In this document: piece by piece, positions 43,662-52,977 of the stretch | How positions within the stretch are numbered: the stretch's first letter is position 1 | Layout of the letters: each line of letters opens with the position of its first letter | Source of the DNA: Candidatus Obscuribacterales bacterium | GTDB lineage: Bacteria; Cyanobacteriota; Vampirovibrionia; Obscuribacterales; Obscuribacteraceae | Length of the DNA stretch: 64,000 nucleotides | NCBI GenBank assembly: GCA_020054205.1 | Contig: JAGVLS010000035.1 | Coordinates: 55,403-119,402, forward strand | Direction of reading: 5' to 3' | Position numbers and translations under genes: made by a program | Notes under the pieces: model-generated | Told to the model about the DNA's origin: nothing | The model's database searches: none | What the model saw: only the letters and a program-made list of their open reading frames with translations

Positions 43662-44252
43662 ATGCTACCCGGTGTAGCCAACCTGATGGAAAAGCTGAAA
43701 AACGCTTTTCAGGTACTTCTCTTTGTGATCGGCACCATTCAGCTTCTCGCCCTCATGTATTGGTTGGATGTGCCAGGCATTGCCCCATTAGTTGAAGGAC
43801 TATGGGGCATTGTCGTTGCCTGGACATTGCCCATTGCTAAATACGTTGGGCTGGGGCTCGTGTTTTTGGTGTTGATTACCATATCTCTTTCTTGTGCTGC
43901 TATTGCCTACATACAGTTTGATCCACTGTTTGAAGGACCAGCGGCAGCGATGGAGAGACGAAGACAAAACCGACCATGGGCAAACACTCACGAGAATGTT
44001 CGAGATGGTCGCAATCGAAATAGAAATCGTTCTGCCAGAGAAACTTACGTAAGTACATCTGGTAGTTACGATTGCGAGGCAGCTGAAGACGAAGATGCGT
44101 CTTACGCAAGACCATCTTTGCCGAGTCACCCCGAAGGCATAATGCCATCGATGAGAACAACCCGCAACCGTGAAACAGGCGAGCTTATCGTCGAATATGC
44201 TGACGGTAGCCGTGTTGTTTATGGTCCTGATGGTGTTCCAACAGAGTTCTAG
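43662..44252 (+). CDS. DG-PDG membrane protein 3
   Basis: 196 aa. Two or three helices within 15-85 (LFVIGTIQLLALMYW, VFLVLITISLSCAAIAYI), an Arg/Asn-rich linker, and the C-terminal motif LIVEYADGSRVVYGPDG. CAAGGAGATCTACAC precedes ATG. Shares layout and motif with the proteins at 40567 and 42363. Confidence 0.6.
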   Translation: MLPGVANLMEKLKNAFQVLLFVIGTIQLLALMYWLDVPGIAPLVEGLWGIVVAWTLPIAKYVGLGLVFLVLITISLSCAAIAYIQFDPLFEGPAAAMERRRQNRPWANTHENVRDGRNRNRNRSARETYVSTSGSYDCEAAEDEDASYARPSLPSHPEGIMPSMRTTRNRETGELIVEYADGSRVVYGPDGVPTEF

Positions 44253-44319
44253 TCCGGTCTGAGTCTGATTTGAATTTCAAGATTCACAAACACAACCAAC
44301 GCAAGAAGGAGACATGAAA

Positions 44320-45066
44320 ATGTCCATCACCCACATCAACTACCGCAACCACAGCGGCCAGGGCGAAGTGGAAATGTCGAGATTCGAGCAAAGCCAGATG
44401 GCTGCGCTCACGTCGCTTATCCTTTATGAGATCGCCTACGGCGGCCACATATCCGCTCTTTCCGAGACATCAGTCGAGGTGAAGACGGACATCATGAGCT
44501 GCAAGGACCGCACCGTCTTCACAGGCAGCGTCGAAGAAATGCGTCCACTTTACTTAGCGGCGGCTGCCGCCGCGCACGTGATGCATGTTCACAAGGACGC
44601 AATCATCGAAGGAGCAGCCAATGCTCTCGGCAAGCTACCAGAATCCGTAGGCGGGAATGCGTTATTCGTAACGCATTCCGCCGGACTTTTCTTGGGTGCC
44701 GCACCCAGCATGATTGCCATTTGTGCGGTAGCGACACAGGACGAAGAAGAGATGAAGCTCTTGTCCAGTCTCAACCTGCAGCAAGCGATGGCAGTGGTGA
44801 GGCTGCAAGCTGAGAACAAGTGCGCACTCACGGAAGCAATGCGTAAGGTGCAAGAAGCAATCGAAAAGGGCGTGGATTTCGCCAAGCTCGGTGATTTCCT
44901 TTACCTGGTCGACATGGAGAACTTGCTCACCTACACCCAGCTCATCGACATTTTGGTGGCAGCAGCCAGCCAGAAGGTAAAACTGAAGAGCAAGGACATG
45001 CCTGCGGTACTCGAGCTCATGCAGAGTGGCGCCAGCATCGAAGAGGCAGTCGCAGCCGCTGCGTAG
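44320..45066 (+). CDS. Hypothetical helical protein, 248 aa
   Basis: Ala-rich, soluble. I chose the ATG eight bases after AAGGAG; another lies six bases earlier. The second half is helical repeats (LNLQQAMAVVRLQAENK; ILVAAASQKVKLKSK). It is the last gene of the large plus-strand block. Not recognised. Confidence 0.55.
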   Translation: MSITHINYRNHSGQGEVEMSRFEQSQMAALTSLILYEIAYGGHISALSETSVEVKTDIMSCKDRTVFTGSVEEMRPLYLAAAAAAHVMHVHKDAIIEGAANALGKLPESVGGNALFVTHSAGLFLGAAPSMIAICAVATQDEEEMKLLSSLNLQQAMAVVRLQAENKCALTEAMRKVQEAIEKGVDFAKLGDFLYLVDMENLLTYTQLIDILVAAASQKVKLKSKDMPAVLELMQSGASIEEAVAAAA

Positions 45067-45195
45067 TTAAATCCACGCAAGCTATATGGCATGCGTGCTG
45101 CGTTGTCTATGCTGTCTCAGCTAAACACTAGCGTGATGGCGGCTTGGCAGAAGGATAGAATTCAACCTCTATCCTTTTGTCTTCACTTTGTTTAT

Positions 45196-45405
45196 ACTAA
45201 ACTTTATAGTATTATCAAATACAACATGCAGATATTCACTGAATGAGATGTCATGGCAGGAATTACAAGCATAATGAAAAAGGTCAGAATTTTGTTTATT
45301 TTTCTGACCTTTTTCGGGATACCAAAGTAGGGTAGGACATTTGCAAACCGGGCGAGATATTTACTACGCGTGATCTTTTAAATTATGGTTCACGTTCAGC
45401 CGTTA
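45196..45405 (-). repeat. Dispersed element R, copy 2 (decayed)
   Basis: Has the inverted repeat ACTAA-ACTTT-ATAGT (45196-45210), GATATTCACTGAATGAG, the GGTCAGA hairpin (45277-45314), then a shortened match to copy 1 (AAACCGGGCGAGATATTTAC). The minus-strand frame has a stop where copy 1 is open. The 390-base gap 45067-45456 holds nothing else I can support. Confidence 0.7.
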
Positions 45406-45456
45406 ATAAAGCGCTTTTTTAATTTGCAAAAATCAACCACCAAATTAATAACTGTT

Positions 45457-46017
45457 CTATTTAATCAATCCATTTGCTTTTAGCATTCTTTCAATTGTTT
45501 TCATTGGAAGATATAACTTATTGTTTGTCTTTGGAAAAGCAATAAAATCATATTTCAAGTAAAAGTCCGTAGGATCTCCTTTTTCTGCTGTCAAAATATC
45601 CACTACAAGAGCAAAAGATGCCACCACTTGCGATGCTTTCCATGTTTTTAACTTCGCATCTACCAACAAATGCTCTCCCAGTTTTAAGCCCTTTTTCTGA
45701 AATTGTTCGGCAATAGCAAATCTCCCTAAAAGAGTAACACCCACATGTTTATATTTTGGCAATCGAATAGCAATTTCATCAGGTAAATTATCTATCTGGA
45801 TGCTGCTGGCTGACAAAGTATAATAGCCCATTATAGAATTTGGCTTTTCGTGGCTTGTAAGTACAAATGTTTGAGAAATATTTTGCTTAGATTCTTTGTC
45901 CGCTTGTTGCCACAAATAAGTATCAAGTTTCACAACACCTGAGCTAAAGTCTTTGCGGTCGTGTTTGTTTGTATTTAACGGCTCAGTAGCTTTGAGCGTA
46001 AATTTATCCACTATCAA
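45457..46017 (-). CDS. GNAT-fold acetyltransferase toxin (TacT-like)
   Basis: 186 aa. GNAT motif with acetyl-CoA-binding QKKGLKLGEHLL after the LLGRFAI strand, and a Tyr in FYLKYDFIAFP in the expected catalytic position. The length and the start (HDRKDFSSGVVKLDTYL) fit toxins that acetylate charged tRNAs. Its start overlaps the antitoxin stop by 4 bases. Antitoxin upstream on the same strand. Confidence 0.85.
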   Translation of the reverse strand: MIVDKFTLKATEPLNTNKHDRKDFSSGVVKLDTYLWQQADKESKQNISQTFVLTSHEKPNSIMGYYTLSASSIQIDNLPDEIAIRLPKYKHVGVTLLGRFAIAEQFQKKGLKLGEHLLVDAKLKTWKASQVVASFALVVDILTAEKGDPTDFYLKYDFIAFPKTNNKLYLPMKTIERMLKANGLIK

Positions 46018-46298
46018 AGTCCAAGCTTTTTCTTATATCGACGAGCGGCTTTGATTGAGTTTTTAGATGGCTCAGGTGGATTTAACAAGGACTGCACAAA
46101 AGCTTCTTTATCTAATCTAGTTAATTTAATAAATTCATGCTCTTCTATTGTCTTATTTGCTGCTTCAATAAGTGTTTCCTTGACAAAACCAGCTGTTGTT
46201 GTCCCTTTCAGCTCAGCTGCATAGTCAATCCTAGACTTCAATTCAGAATTTAGTCTCATGCCAAGTCTATCTTCATTTTTTTTGTTCTTATTATTCAT
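46014..46298 (-). CDS. Antitoxin of the GNAT toxin (ribbon-helix-helix type)
   Basis: 94 aa from ATG 46298. RLGMRLNSELKSRIDYAAEL is a ribbon-helix-helix start, as in TacA/DUF1778 antitoxins; the Lys/Arg-rich end would inhibit the toxin. A longer frame to 46382 would pass through the operator at 46335, so I reject it. Confidence 0.85.
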   Translation of the reverse strand: MNNKNKKNEDRLGMRLNSELKSRIDYAAELKGTTTAGFVKETLIEAANKTIEEHEFIKLTRLDKEAFVQSLLNPPEPSKNSIKAARRYKKKLGL

Positions 46299-46334
46299 TT
46301 CATAATCCAAACACACCAGCCAATAAATAATATT

Positions 46335-46353
46335 GTACGTCAAAATGATGTAC
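46335..46353. promoter_or_regulatory. Operator-like palindrome at the GNAT toxin-antitoxin promoter
   Basis: On the minus strand GTACATCA-TTT-TGACGTAC is an inverted repeat with one mismatch, lying within TTGCTA-17 bases-TACAAT, a plausible promoter. Ribbon-helix-helix antitoxins typically bind such sites to repress their own operon. Confidence 0.55.
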
Positions 46354-46439
46354 TTAGCAACCCGAGATTTTAATGCAACCAACTAGAGACAATCATGATC
46401 TTCCCTGTGCCCCAAGCAATTTTATTGTCGAATAATTAT

Positions 46440-47243
46440 TTACTGCCCATAATTACGAATATAAATATTTGTACCTTCAGGTTTTAAACGCACACCCGAT
46501 CTACCACTATTATCCATTTGGCTTTTTAAATTATCCACCATAGCATCATAACTATTGCTGCGTTGATTAGTTGCTTTATCATAAGTAGATTTTTGCGAAT
46601 CACGTTTTTTATTTAGTTCTTCCAATCGTGCTTTTACATCAGCTTTAATAGCATCTACACTTGGTTGGTATTCTGGATTTGGCCGTCCACCCAATATAGT
46701 CTCTGGTACGGCTTTAATTCTTTCTTCTTCCTCTGTTTTTAATTGTTTGATCTTAGCTTCAATTTGTGTGTTAGCTCTACCAGATAAGTCTTTAAACACA
46801 TCACTATTCCTTCTGGTTGCTTCTTCTGCTTGCATTTTCATGCGTGAAATTGCTGTATCCGGATCAATACTAGTTGCTGGCGTTGCTATTGTTCTGTTAG
46901 AGTTATTACCAGGCATATTATCCAAAGCCATCTGAGCATATTGAGCACATGTGCTATATGGAGCAACATTTACTACTTGTTGATAATGGGATTTAGCTTT
47001 AGCTGCTTGTTTCATTGCCATATAACAATTAGCTAAATAATAATGGGCAAGGGGTTCGGCTGGACTTTGTTTAACAGCGCTATTTAAAAGTGGCAAAGCT
47101 TGTTGATATTTGCCAGCATTATATAAACTCATGCCTTTGTTTAAAGCCGTTGTATTATCAGCTGCTGCACAAGAAATATCAAATTGAGAATGACTAATCA
47201 TGATAATTGATACTGCCACGGCGAACGCCATTTTGCTTTTCAT
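46440..47243 (-). CDS. Secreted TPR protein
   Basis: 267 aa. An N-terminal signal (MAFAVAVSIIMISHS...CAAAD) then two TPR units (LNKGMSLYNAGKYQQALPLL, AHYYLANCYMAMKQAAKAK), and a Lys/Glu-rich coiled-coil region. Periplasmic or surface scaffold expected; partner unknown. Confidence 0.7.
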   Translation of the reverse strand: MKSKMAFAVAVSIIMISHSQFDISCAAADNTTALNKGMSLYNAGKYQQALPLLNSAVKQSPAEPLAHYYLANCYMAMKQAAKAKSHYQQVVNVAPYSTCAQYAQMALDNMPGNNSNRTIATPATSIDPDTAISRMKMQAEEATRRNSDVFKDLSGRANTQIEAKIKQLKTEEEERIKAVPETILGGRPNPEYQPSVDAIKADVKARLEELNKKRDSQKSTYDKATNQRSNSYDAMVDNLKSQMDNSGRSGVRLKPEGTNIYIRNYGQ

Positions 47244-47380
47244 TTTTTCCCTTCCATAGCTAATTTGCTTCTACGATAATAGGCTATTTCAAATATAACA
47301 TTAAATATCGAGACAAAAAGAATTCATTCCTACTAAATATCACAACTTAATCACTTAAAAACGAGTATTAAGCGTTGTAA

Positions 47381-49435
47381 ATGGGCACTTATATAAGTGT
47401 TATCTCTTATTTATACATAATACTTATAAGAAGAGGCAGCTTGCTTACTAAATTCAGATTAAATGCATTCCAGTTAAATGCTTTCCAGCGCTTGAATCTA
47501 AACCTTTTCCATAAAGGTTTTATTTTAGTGTTTGCGCCTTTAGCTTTTGAATTGATATTCGTAATTATATTAGCTTGCCTTTTGCATCAAGCAGAGCAAG
47601 AAGCATTGCGCGAAGCTCATTCCAAAGCCATTATCACTAAAACAAATACCCTTACTAAAATTTTTATTGATGCTGGTGCATCAGTCGGCGCTTATAGTGT
47701 TAGCAAAAATCCTGATTTTGGTGAGCATTATGAATTAGCAGTGGCACAAATGGAACAAGAGCTAAAAGATTTAAAAATGCTTGTCAAAGATAATCCGAGA
47801 CAATTAGCAAATTTAGAACACATTGAAGTTTCTGCTCGCCGTGGACTAGACTTGCTCAACAAAATCAAAATTTCTACGGATGAAGGCTCCCGTATTAGTT
47901 CACTAATTGGTAGCCATAGAGTCTACAAAGAACTAAAAGGACTAATTGAACAAGTAGAGTCTGATTTAAACGGATTTGTTGAAGAAGAAAGACGTATTGA
48001 AAGAACAAGCCCGCAAGCACAAGCGCGCGCACGTTCTTATGTGCATATATTTCTTTGGGTAGGTTTAGTACTAAATATTTTACTTGCGCTTGTAATGGCA
48101 CATTTGTTTTTCACAGGTATTACTGGTCGCCTTAGCACATTATCTGACAATGCTGTTCGTTTAGCTAAATCAGAACCATTGAATGAATCACTAACTGGTA
48201 ATGATGAAATTGCTAGCCTCGATAAAGTATTCCACGAAATGGCACGTGCCTTAGAAGAAGCTATTCAAAAACAACGTTCAATTGTAGAAACCATGCCAGT
48301 TGGTTTATTCATTATCAATAACAATGGCATAATTGAATTGATTAATCCTACTATGGCTACAATGTTTGCCTACAAAGACAATGATTTAATTGGCAAACAC
48401 ATAAGTACTTTATTTACTAAAGCCACAGAATTTGAGCAAAGATTTGATCCAATAAAATTGGATTCAGCAAAACATGATCAAAAAAATTCTACAAGTGAAA
48501 ATATATACGAAAAATTAATTGGTCACGTGCGCGAGTTAGATGCTCAGCGTTGGACAGGTGAAGTTTTTCCAGTACAGCTTACTTTAACAAGCTTTAAATA
48601 CAAAGAAGGTGATCGTTATTTGTGTAACATATTGGATGTCACCGAACGTCACGAAATTGAAAGATTGAAACGTGAATTTGTCTCTACAGTCAGTCATGAA
48701 TTGCGTACTCCGTTGACATCAATTCGTGGTTCGCTTTCATTGCTTGCCCTTGGTGCATTAGGTTCGGTTTCAGAACAAGCAGGCAAAGTGATAAAAATTG
48801 CTGAGCGCAATACAATAAGACTTATAAATCTAATCAATGACTTATTGGATGTAGAAAAACTAGAGGCTGGCAAATTAGAAATGGTTTTTGATAATGTGCC
48901 TTTTGCCAATATCATTGAAAGAGCGCTTGAATCAGTAAGATCATTTGCCGAGCAATATAATATTACTTTTGAAACTGCCCAAACAAATACTGTTGTTTAT
49001 GCTGACGGCGACAGGCTTGTGCAAGTGCTAGTCAATTTATTATCAAATGCAGTTAAATATTCACCACGCAACGGCACAGTGAAATTATCAATTGATGAAA
49101 CCAATGATTTTATAAAAATTGGCATTACCGATCGTGGACGCGGCATTCCAACTGATTTTAAAGACAAAGTATTTGAACGTTTTCAACAAGTAGAAGCAGC
49201 TGATGCAAAACAAAAAGGTGGTACTGGTTTAGGATTAGCCATCTGTAAAGCTATCATCGAAGAACATGGTGGCACAATTGGTGTTGATAGCGAAGAAGGC
49301 AAAGGCAGCACATTTTGGTTTATATTGCCTCTAAAAACTGCGGTATCCTCAGTAGCACCAGAACAAATAATTGAAAATATAAACAAAATACATAAATCTA
49401 GCAAAGTAAAAGAAAATCGATTGGAGAAAGTATGA
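47381..49435 (+). CDS. Membrane histidine kinase (HAMP-PAS-HisKA-HATPase)
   Basis: 684 aa. TM1 ~46-68, a periplasmic helical sensor, TM2 ~225-245, HAMP (~246-300), PAS (IVETMPVGLFIINNNGIIEL), HisKA with STVSHELRTPLTSIRGS, HATPase with NLLSNAVKYS, DRGRGIP and GGTGLGLAICKAI. No ribosome binding site adjoins ATG 47381; TTG in AGAGGCAGCTTG (about 20 codons on) is an alternative start. Its stop overlaps the next response regulator by 4 bases, so they are partners. Confidence 0.85.
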   Translation: MGTYISVISYLYIILIRRGSLLTKFRLNAFQLNAFQRLNLNLFHKGFILVFAPLAFELIFVIILACLLHQAEQEALREAHSKAIITKTNTLTKIFIDAGASVGAYSVSKNPDFGEHYELAVAQMEQELKDLKMLVKDNPRQLANLEHIEVSARRGLDLLNKIKISTDEGSRISSLIGSHRVYKELKGLIEQVESDLNGFVEEERRIERTSPQAQARARSYVHIFLWVGLVLNILLALVMAHLFFTGITGRLSTLSDNAVRLAKSEPLNESLTGNDEIASLDKVFHEMARALEEAIQKQRSIVETMPVGLFIINNNGIIELINPTMATMFAYKDNDLIGKHISTLFTKATEFEQRFDPIKLDSAKHDQKNSTSENIYEKLIGHVRELDAQRWTGEVFPVQLTLTSFKYKEGDRYLCNILDVTERHEIERLKREFVSTVSHELRTPLTSIRGSLSLLALGALGSVSEQAGKVIKIAERNTIRLINLINDLLDVEKLEAGKLEMVFDNVPFANIIERALESVRSFAEQYNITFETAQTNTVVYADGDRLVQVLVNLLSNAVKYSPRNGTVKLSIDETNDFIKIGITDRGRGIPTDFKDKVFERFQQVEAADAKQKGGTGLGLAICKAIIEEHGGTIGVDSEEGKGSTFWFILPLKTAVSSVAPEQIIENINKIHKSSKVKENRLEKV

Positions 49436-49830
49436 AGGTTTTAATTATTGACGATGAAGAAGATATTCGCGCTGTGGTTTCGCTCAGCTTAAATCATTTT
49501 GGTCAAATAGATGTTTTGGAAGCTGAATCAGGTGAAGAAGGCGTAAACAAAGCATCTGTTGAAAAACCTGATGCCATTTTGCTGGATATGACAATGCCGG
49601 TTATGGATGGCCCATCTACACTGGCTGCATTGCGTGACAATCCTAATACAAAAACTATTCCAGTAATATTTTTGACAGCACGCGCGATGACAGCTGAAGT
49701 AGAACGTTTAAAAAATATGGGAGCGGCAGGTATATTAACCAAACCTTTTGATCCAGAAACACTTGCCTCACAAGTAAAAAATATTTTGACAACGCAGAAA
49801 AATCAGGCAAAAATAGAGCAGGGAATCTAA
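49432..49830 (+). CDS. Single-domain response regulator
   Basis: 132 aa. Receiver only: LIIDDEED acidic pair, phospho-acceptor Asp in ILLDMTMPVMDG, Thr in FLTARAM, Lys in LTKPFD. Overlaps the kinase stop (ATGA). No output domain, so it may relay phosphate to the HPt protein that follows. Confidence 0.92.
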   Translation: MKVLIIDDEEDIRAVVSLSLNHFGQIDVLEAESGEEGVNKASVEKPDAILLDMTMPVMDGPSTLAALRDNPNTKTIPVIFLTARAMTAEVERLKNMGAAGILTKPFDPETLASQVKNILTTQKNQAKIEQGI

Positions 49831-49887
49831 CAGATACTGAACACAGAGTGGACGATTAAACAGAGGATAAAATAGAGAGAAAAAGAA

Positions 49888-51540
49888 ATGAAGATTTGGC
49901 AAGATACATTTAACGAATTAAAAACACAATATTTGACCCGATCAATACAAAGATTGGATCAAATTGAAGAACGTTTATCTGGTCTTTCTAAAAAACCTGA
50001 TGATATTACCATGCTGCGTGATTTGATGCGTCAATTCCACTGGTTAGCAGGCTCTGGTGGCATATACGGATTTTCACAAATAAGTAAATTAGGCACACAC
50101 GGCGAACAAATATGTGAGCAAATATTACAAGAAGCAAAACCAATAAATAGATCTGACTGGGATAAATTTAAAGCTTTACTAGATGCTTTGCGGGCTGCTT
50201 TCAATGAAGGTGAAGATCCACAAAGAGCAACAATACAAAAACAAATTACTAAAGACGCGCCAGCTCTAGCTAATGTTGTTGTTATTGATTCCGATGATAC
50301 AAATACACTCAGAATTACTCGCTTATTAGAAGAACATCAAATATCTGTTAAGCTAGTTAATTCTACATCAGCTGCATTGCATTATATTGGCAGTGAATTA
50401 CCAAAAGCATTTATTCTTTGTTTGCCATTATCAGATAATTCTGGTTATGAATTTGTAGAAAAAATCAGAGAAATGCCACATGGCGAAGAGCCAGTTATTT
50501 TCATGATTGCTAAAGAAACAGGTTTCTTAGACAAAGTGCAAGCAATTCATTGCGGCTCTGATGGATTTTACGAAACACCTGTTGATTGGGAAGCAATGAT
50601 ACAAAGGCTTTCTCTATTGCTTGACCGCAATAAGCCAAGTTTATATCGAATACTCTCTGTTGAAGATGATCCAGATCAAGCAGCTTATATCAAAGCTGTT
50701 TTAGATACAGTTGGTTATAAAACAAGTAGCTGTATAAACCCAAAAGAATTTGAAGAATATTTGATATCAGTAAAACCAGATTTGGTTTTACTAGATATAG
50801 TTTTGCCAGAAATATCAGGCTATGAACTAGCTCGTTATTTGCGTCAAGACGAAAGATATGCCACATTACCTATTTTATTTCTTACTACACAAAATCAATT
50901 GGCAGCTCACATAGAATCAGCAAGGTCTGGTGTCGATGATCATTTAGTCAAACCAGTTGATCCTGCACTATTACTATCTGCTGTTTCGTCACGCTTAGAG
51001 CGTGCACGCTTTTTAAAAGCTTTATTACATCGTGATGGTTTAACAAGGTTTTTAACTCATGCTGCATTCATGGAATCAGCACAAGCTACAGTTGCTCAAT
51101 GCAAACGTAACCCTGAACGCTTAGCATCCATGATAATTTTAGATATTGATAATATTCAAACCATAAATGACACATATGGCTACGCAGCTGGTGACAGGGT
51201 TTTATCTAATTTATCAACATTGATAAAACAACGTTTGCGCCAATCGGACAAAGTCGGACGTTATGGCGGCGATGAATTAGCAATTGTTGTTGAAGATTTG
51301 GAAGAATTTGATGCAGTTTGTCTTGCTAGTCGTTTGTTGGAAGATTTTTGTACGATTAAACATAATACTTATGGCAATAGTTCTTTTGTTGCATCATTTA
51401 GTGCTGGTGTAACTAGTTTTGATCCCAAAGTAATGGATTTAGAACGCTGGCGACGCATGGCAGAACAATCACTAAAAACTGCTAAAGCACAAGGCAAACG
51501 TTGTGTAATGAAAGCACAATTAGGTCGTACATTGGGTTAA
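49888..51540 (+). CDS. HPt-REC-REC-GGDEF signalling protein
   Basis: 550 aa. HPt domain (~1-110) with phospho-His in FHWLAGSGGIYGF; a first receiver (~125-240) whose acceptor Asp is lost (ILCLPLSDN); a second receiver (~250-365) with LVLLDIVLPEISG intact and Lys in LVKPVD; then a GGDEF domain (~380-550) with RYGGDELAIV. GGDEL is a slight variant of GGDEF, and activity in making c-di-GMP is possible but not certain. The kinase, receiver and this protein form a phosphorelay ending in c-di-GMP. Confidence 0.85.
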   Translation: MKIWQDTFNELKTQYLTRSIQRLDQIEERLSGLSKKPDDITMLRDLMRQFHWLAGSGGIYGFSQISKLGTHGEQICEQILQEAKPINRSDWDKFKALLDALRAAFNEGEDPQRATIQKQITKDAPALANVVVIDSDDTNTLRITRLLEEHQISVKLVNSTSAALHYIGSELPKAFILCLPLSDNSGYEFVEKIREMPHGEEPVIFMIAKETGFLDKVQAIHCGSDGFYETPVDWEAMIQRLSLLLDRNKPSLYRILSVEDDPDQAAYIKAVLDTVGYKTSSCINPKEFEEYLISVKPDLVLLDIVLPEISGYELARYLRQDERYATLPILFLTTQNQLAAHIESARSGVDDHLVKPVDPALLLSAVSSRLERARFLKALLHRDGLTRFLTHAAFMESAQATVAQCKRNPERLASMIILDIDNIQTINDTYGYAAGDRVLSNLSTLIKQRLRQSDKVGRYGGDELAIVVEDLEEFDAVCLASRLLEDFCTIKHNTYGNSSFVASFSAGVTSFDPKVMDLERWRRMAEQSLKTAKAQGKRCVMKAQLGRTLG

Positions 51541-52061
51541 GTTAGATTGCACAGGACTGAGTTAATTTGCACGGAACTAGGTCGCTCGCACAGCTAAGTC
51601 AGCGTGCCGCGCTAGCAGCGCTAAGGCGATTTTTCCTTATATTTATGATCTCTACTGATGAGATTTATTATCTAAATCATTTAAAAACATCTATCTTTAA
51701 TAGCTATTAGAGTCTACTTTCTTTATCCAGACTATATTTTGCTAGATCTTAATAAATGCTTGTACGTGTTTTATTTGTTTTGTTAGTTTAAATAGTCTTT
51801 TGTTTACACACTCGTTTATAAATCAAGTAGCATAACCCGGCAAATCCGCTAAGCAACTCAATCTCAGGCACGCAACTGTATTTAGTCATACAGAAAGGCG
51901 TGTCCACTGTCAAAGCGAGTCCACCTTTTTTCACAAAATTTTTATTTTTCACGAAATTGTCTCCCTTCCCCGCCGAAGCATTTCCATTTCCCTTCTTTGT
52001 CCCACAGCAACACAAAAGCAAGCACAACAATCAAATCAATACAAACATGGAGGACAAGCCT
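51541..52061. other. Gene-poor stretch before the next plus-strand block
   Basis: No supported gene. A minus-strand frame at 51788-52030 begins with a Cys/Leu-rich start, but its only match to real genes is chance-like. Probably the promoter region of the gene at 52062. Confidence 0.4.
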
Positions 52062-52868
52062 ATGTCAGGCAGCATTCTAGACCAAATTCCTCAAAGTGCA
52101 ATTCCTGTTCGCCTCTTTTGGGGATTCCGTCGACGAGAAGTTAGCCAAGAGAAATTCTTTCAAGCGTTAGGCTCGGTTTTTATTCCTTCTACCGTCTCCG
52201 TGATGAACGATGCGTCGGCTCTTGAGGCTTATTTGCCTGCTGTCATCGATACACAAATGAGCCCCTGGGTCCCGGATGAGATAGCAGTTGTTGTGTATCG
52301 CAGCTTGAGCGATTACCACCGCGCCCACAACCAATTGCTTGGCGGCCGCGCTTATCAATTACTGCACGACAGCGTCTTCGAACCACTGGCAAGTAATAGT
52401 CGCAACTTTCCACAAGCCTTGCCTGAAGACGGTCTGCTTACTCCTGATACGCCTTATTACCTTGTTCATCAACAGCCGCAATGGCAGCTTGGCACAACTC
52501 GCCTGCATATTTTTATTCGGCGTCCAGACGAAGCCGCTCCCTCTTTTGTCAACCACGTTGCTACTTGCGTGAAGCACATTGCAAATTTGCTTGCGCACAC
52601 TGCCAATGTTGATGCTGGCCCGGACTGCGTGTTAGTCCGATACAATAGCGCTTGCATTACTTATTTGGAGCACTGGCCCTTGGGTAATGTCAGCGATACA
52701 TTTGCTCTTCAGTTTCATGATTTCACCACACCGATGGGTGTTTACACAGCAAAGCCACAACGTGTCCCGGCATATCTCAATTCAGCCGATCCCAATTGGC
52801 TGACTGTCAAGCCTGGTGATTTCTTGAACATGCAATTTCTTCTTGGTCAAGGATCGCTGCTTGCCTAA
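52062..52868 (+). CDS. Hypothetical protein, 268 aa
   Basis: Soluble, mixed alpha/beta. ATGGAGGACAAGCCT precedes ATG; an earlier in-frame ATG lies before the GGAGG, so I use the later one. Segments IPVRLFWGFRRREVSQEKFF at the start, and TRLHIFIRRPDEAAPSFV in the middle. Not recognised. Confidence 0.6.
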   Translation: MSGSILDQIPQSAIPVRLFWGFRRREVSQEKFFQALGSVFIPSTVSVMNDASALEAYLPAVIDTQMSPWVPDEIAVVVYRSLSDYHRAHNQLLGGRAYQLLHDSVFEPLASNSRNFPQALPEDGLLTPDTPYYLVHQQPQWQLGTTRLHIFIRRPDEAAPSFVNHVATCVKHIANLLAHTANVDAGPDCVLVRYNSACITYLEHWPLGNVSDTFALQFHDFTTPMGVYTAKPQRVPAYLNSADPNWLTVKPGDFLNMQFLLGQGSLLA

Positions 52869-52869
52869 A

Positions 52870-52901
52870 TGCATTGCGTACAAAGTGCATTGTGTACAAA
52901 G
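52870..52901. repeat. Two 16-base direct repeats
   Basis: TGCATTGCGTACAAAG followed at once by TGCATTGTGTACAAAG, then TGCGATGC, right after the stop of the 268 aa gene. Confidence 0.7.
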
Positions 52902-52977
52902 TGCGATGCTTGCCTGAGCCAATTTCGCCAAAATCCAAGACAAAACACTTCAAGACAAGACCACGGAGGAGAACAAG

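Noticed and set aside
51788..52030. 80-codon minus-strand frame with lipoprotein-like start
   Set aside because: Antisense to the leader of the gene at 52062; no ribosome binding site and Cys run is probably chance.
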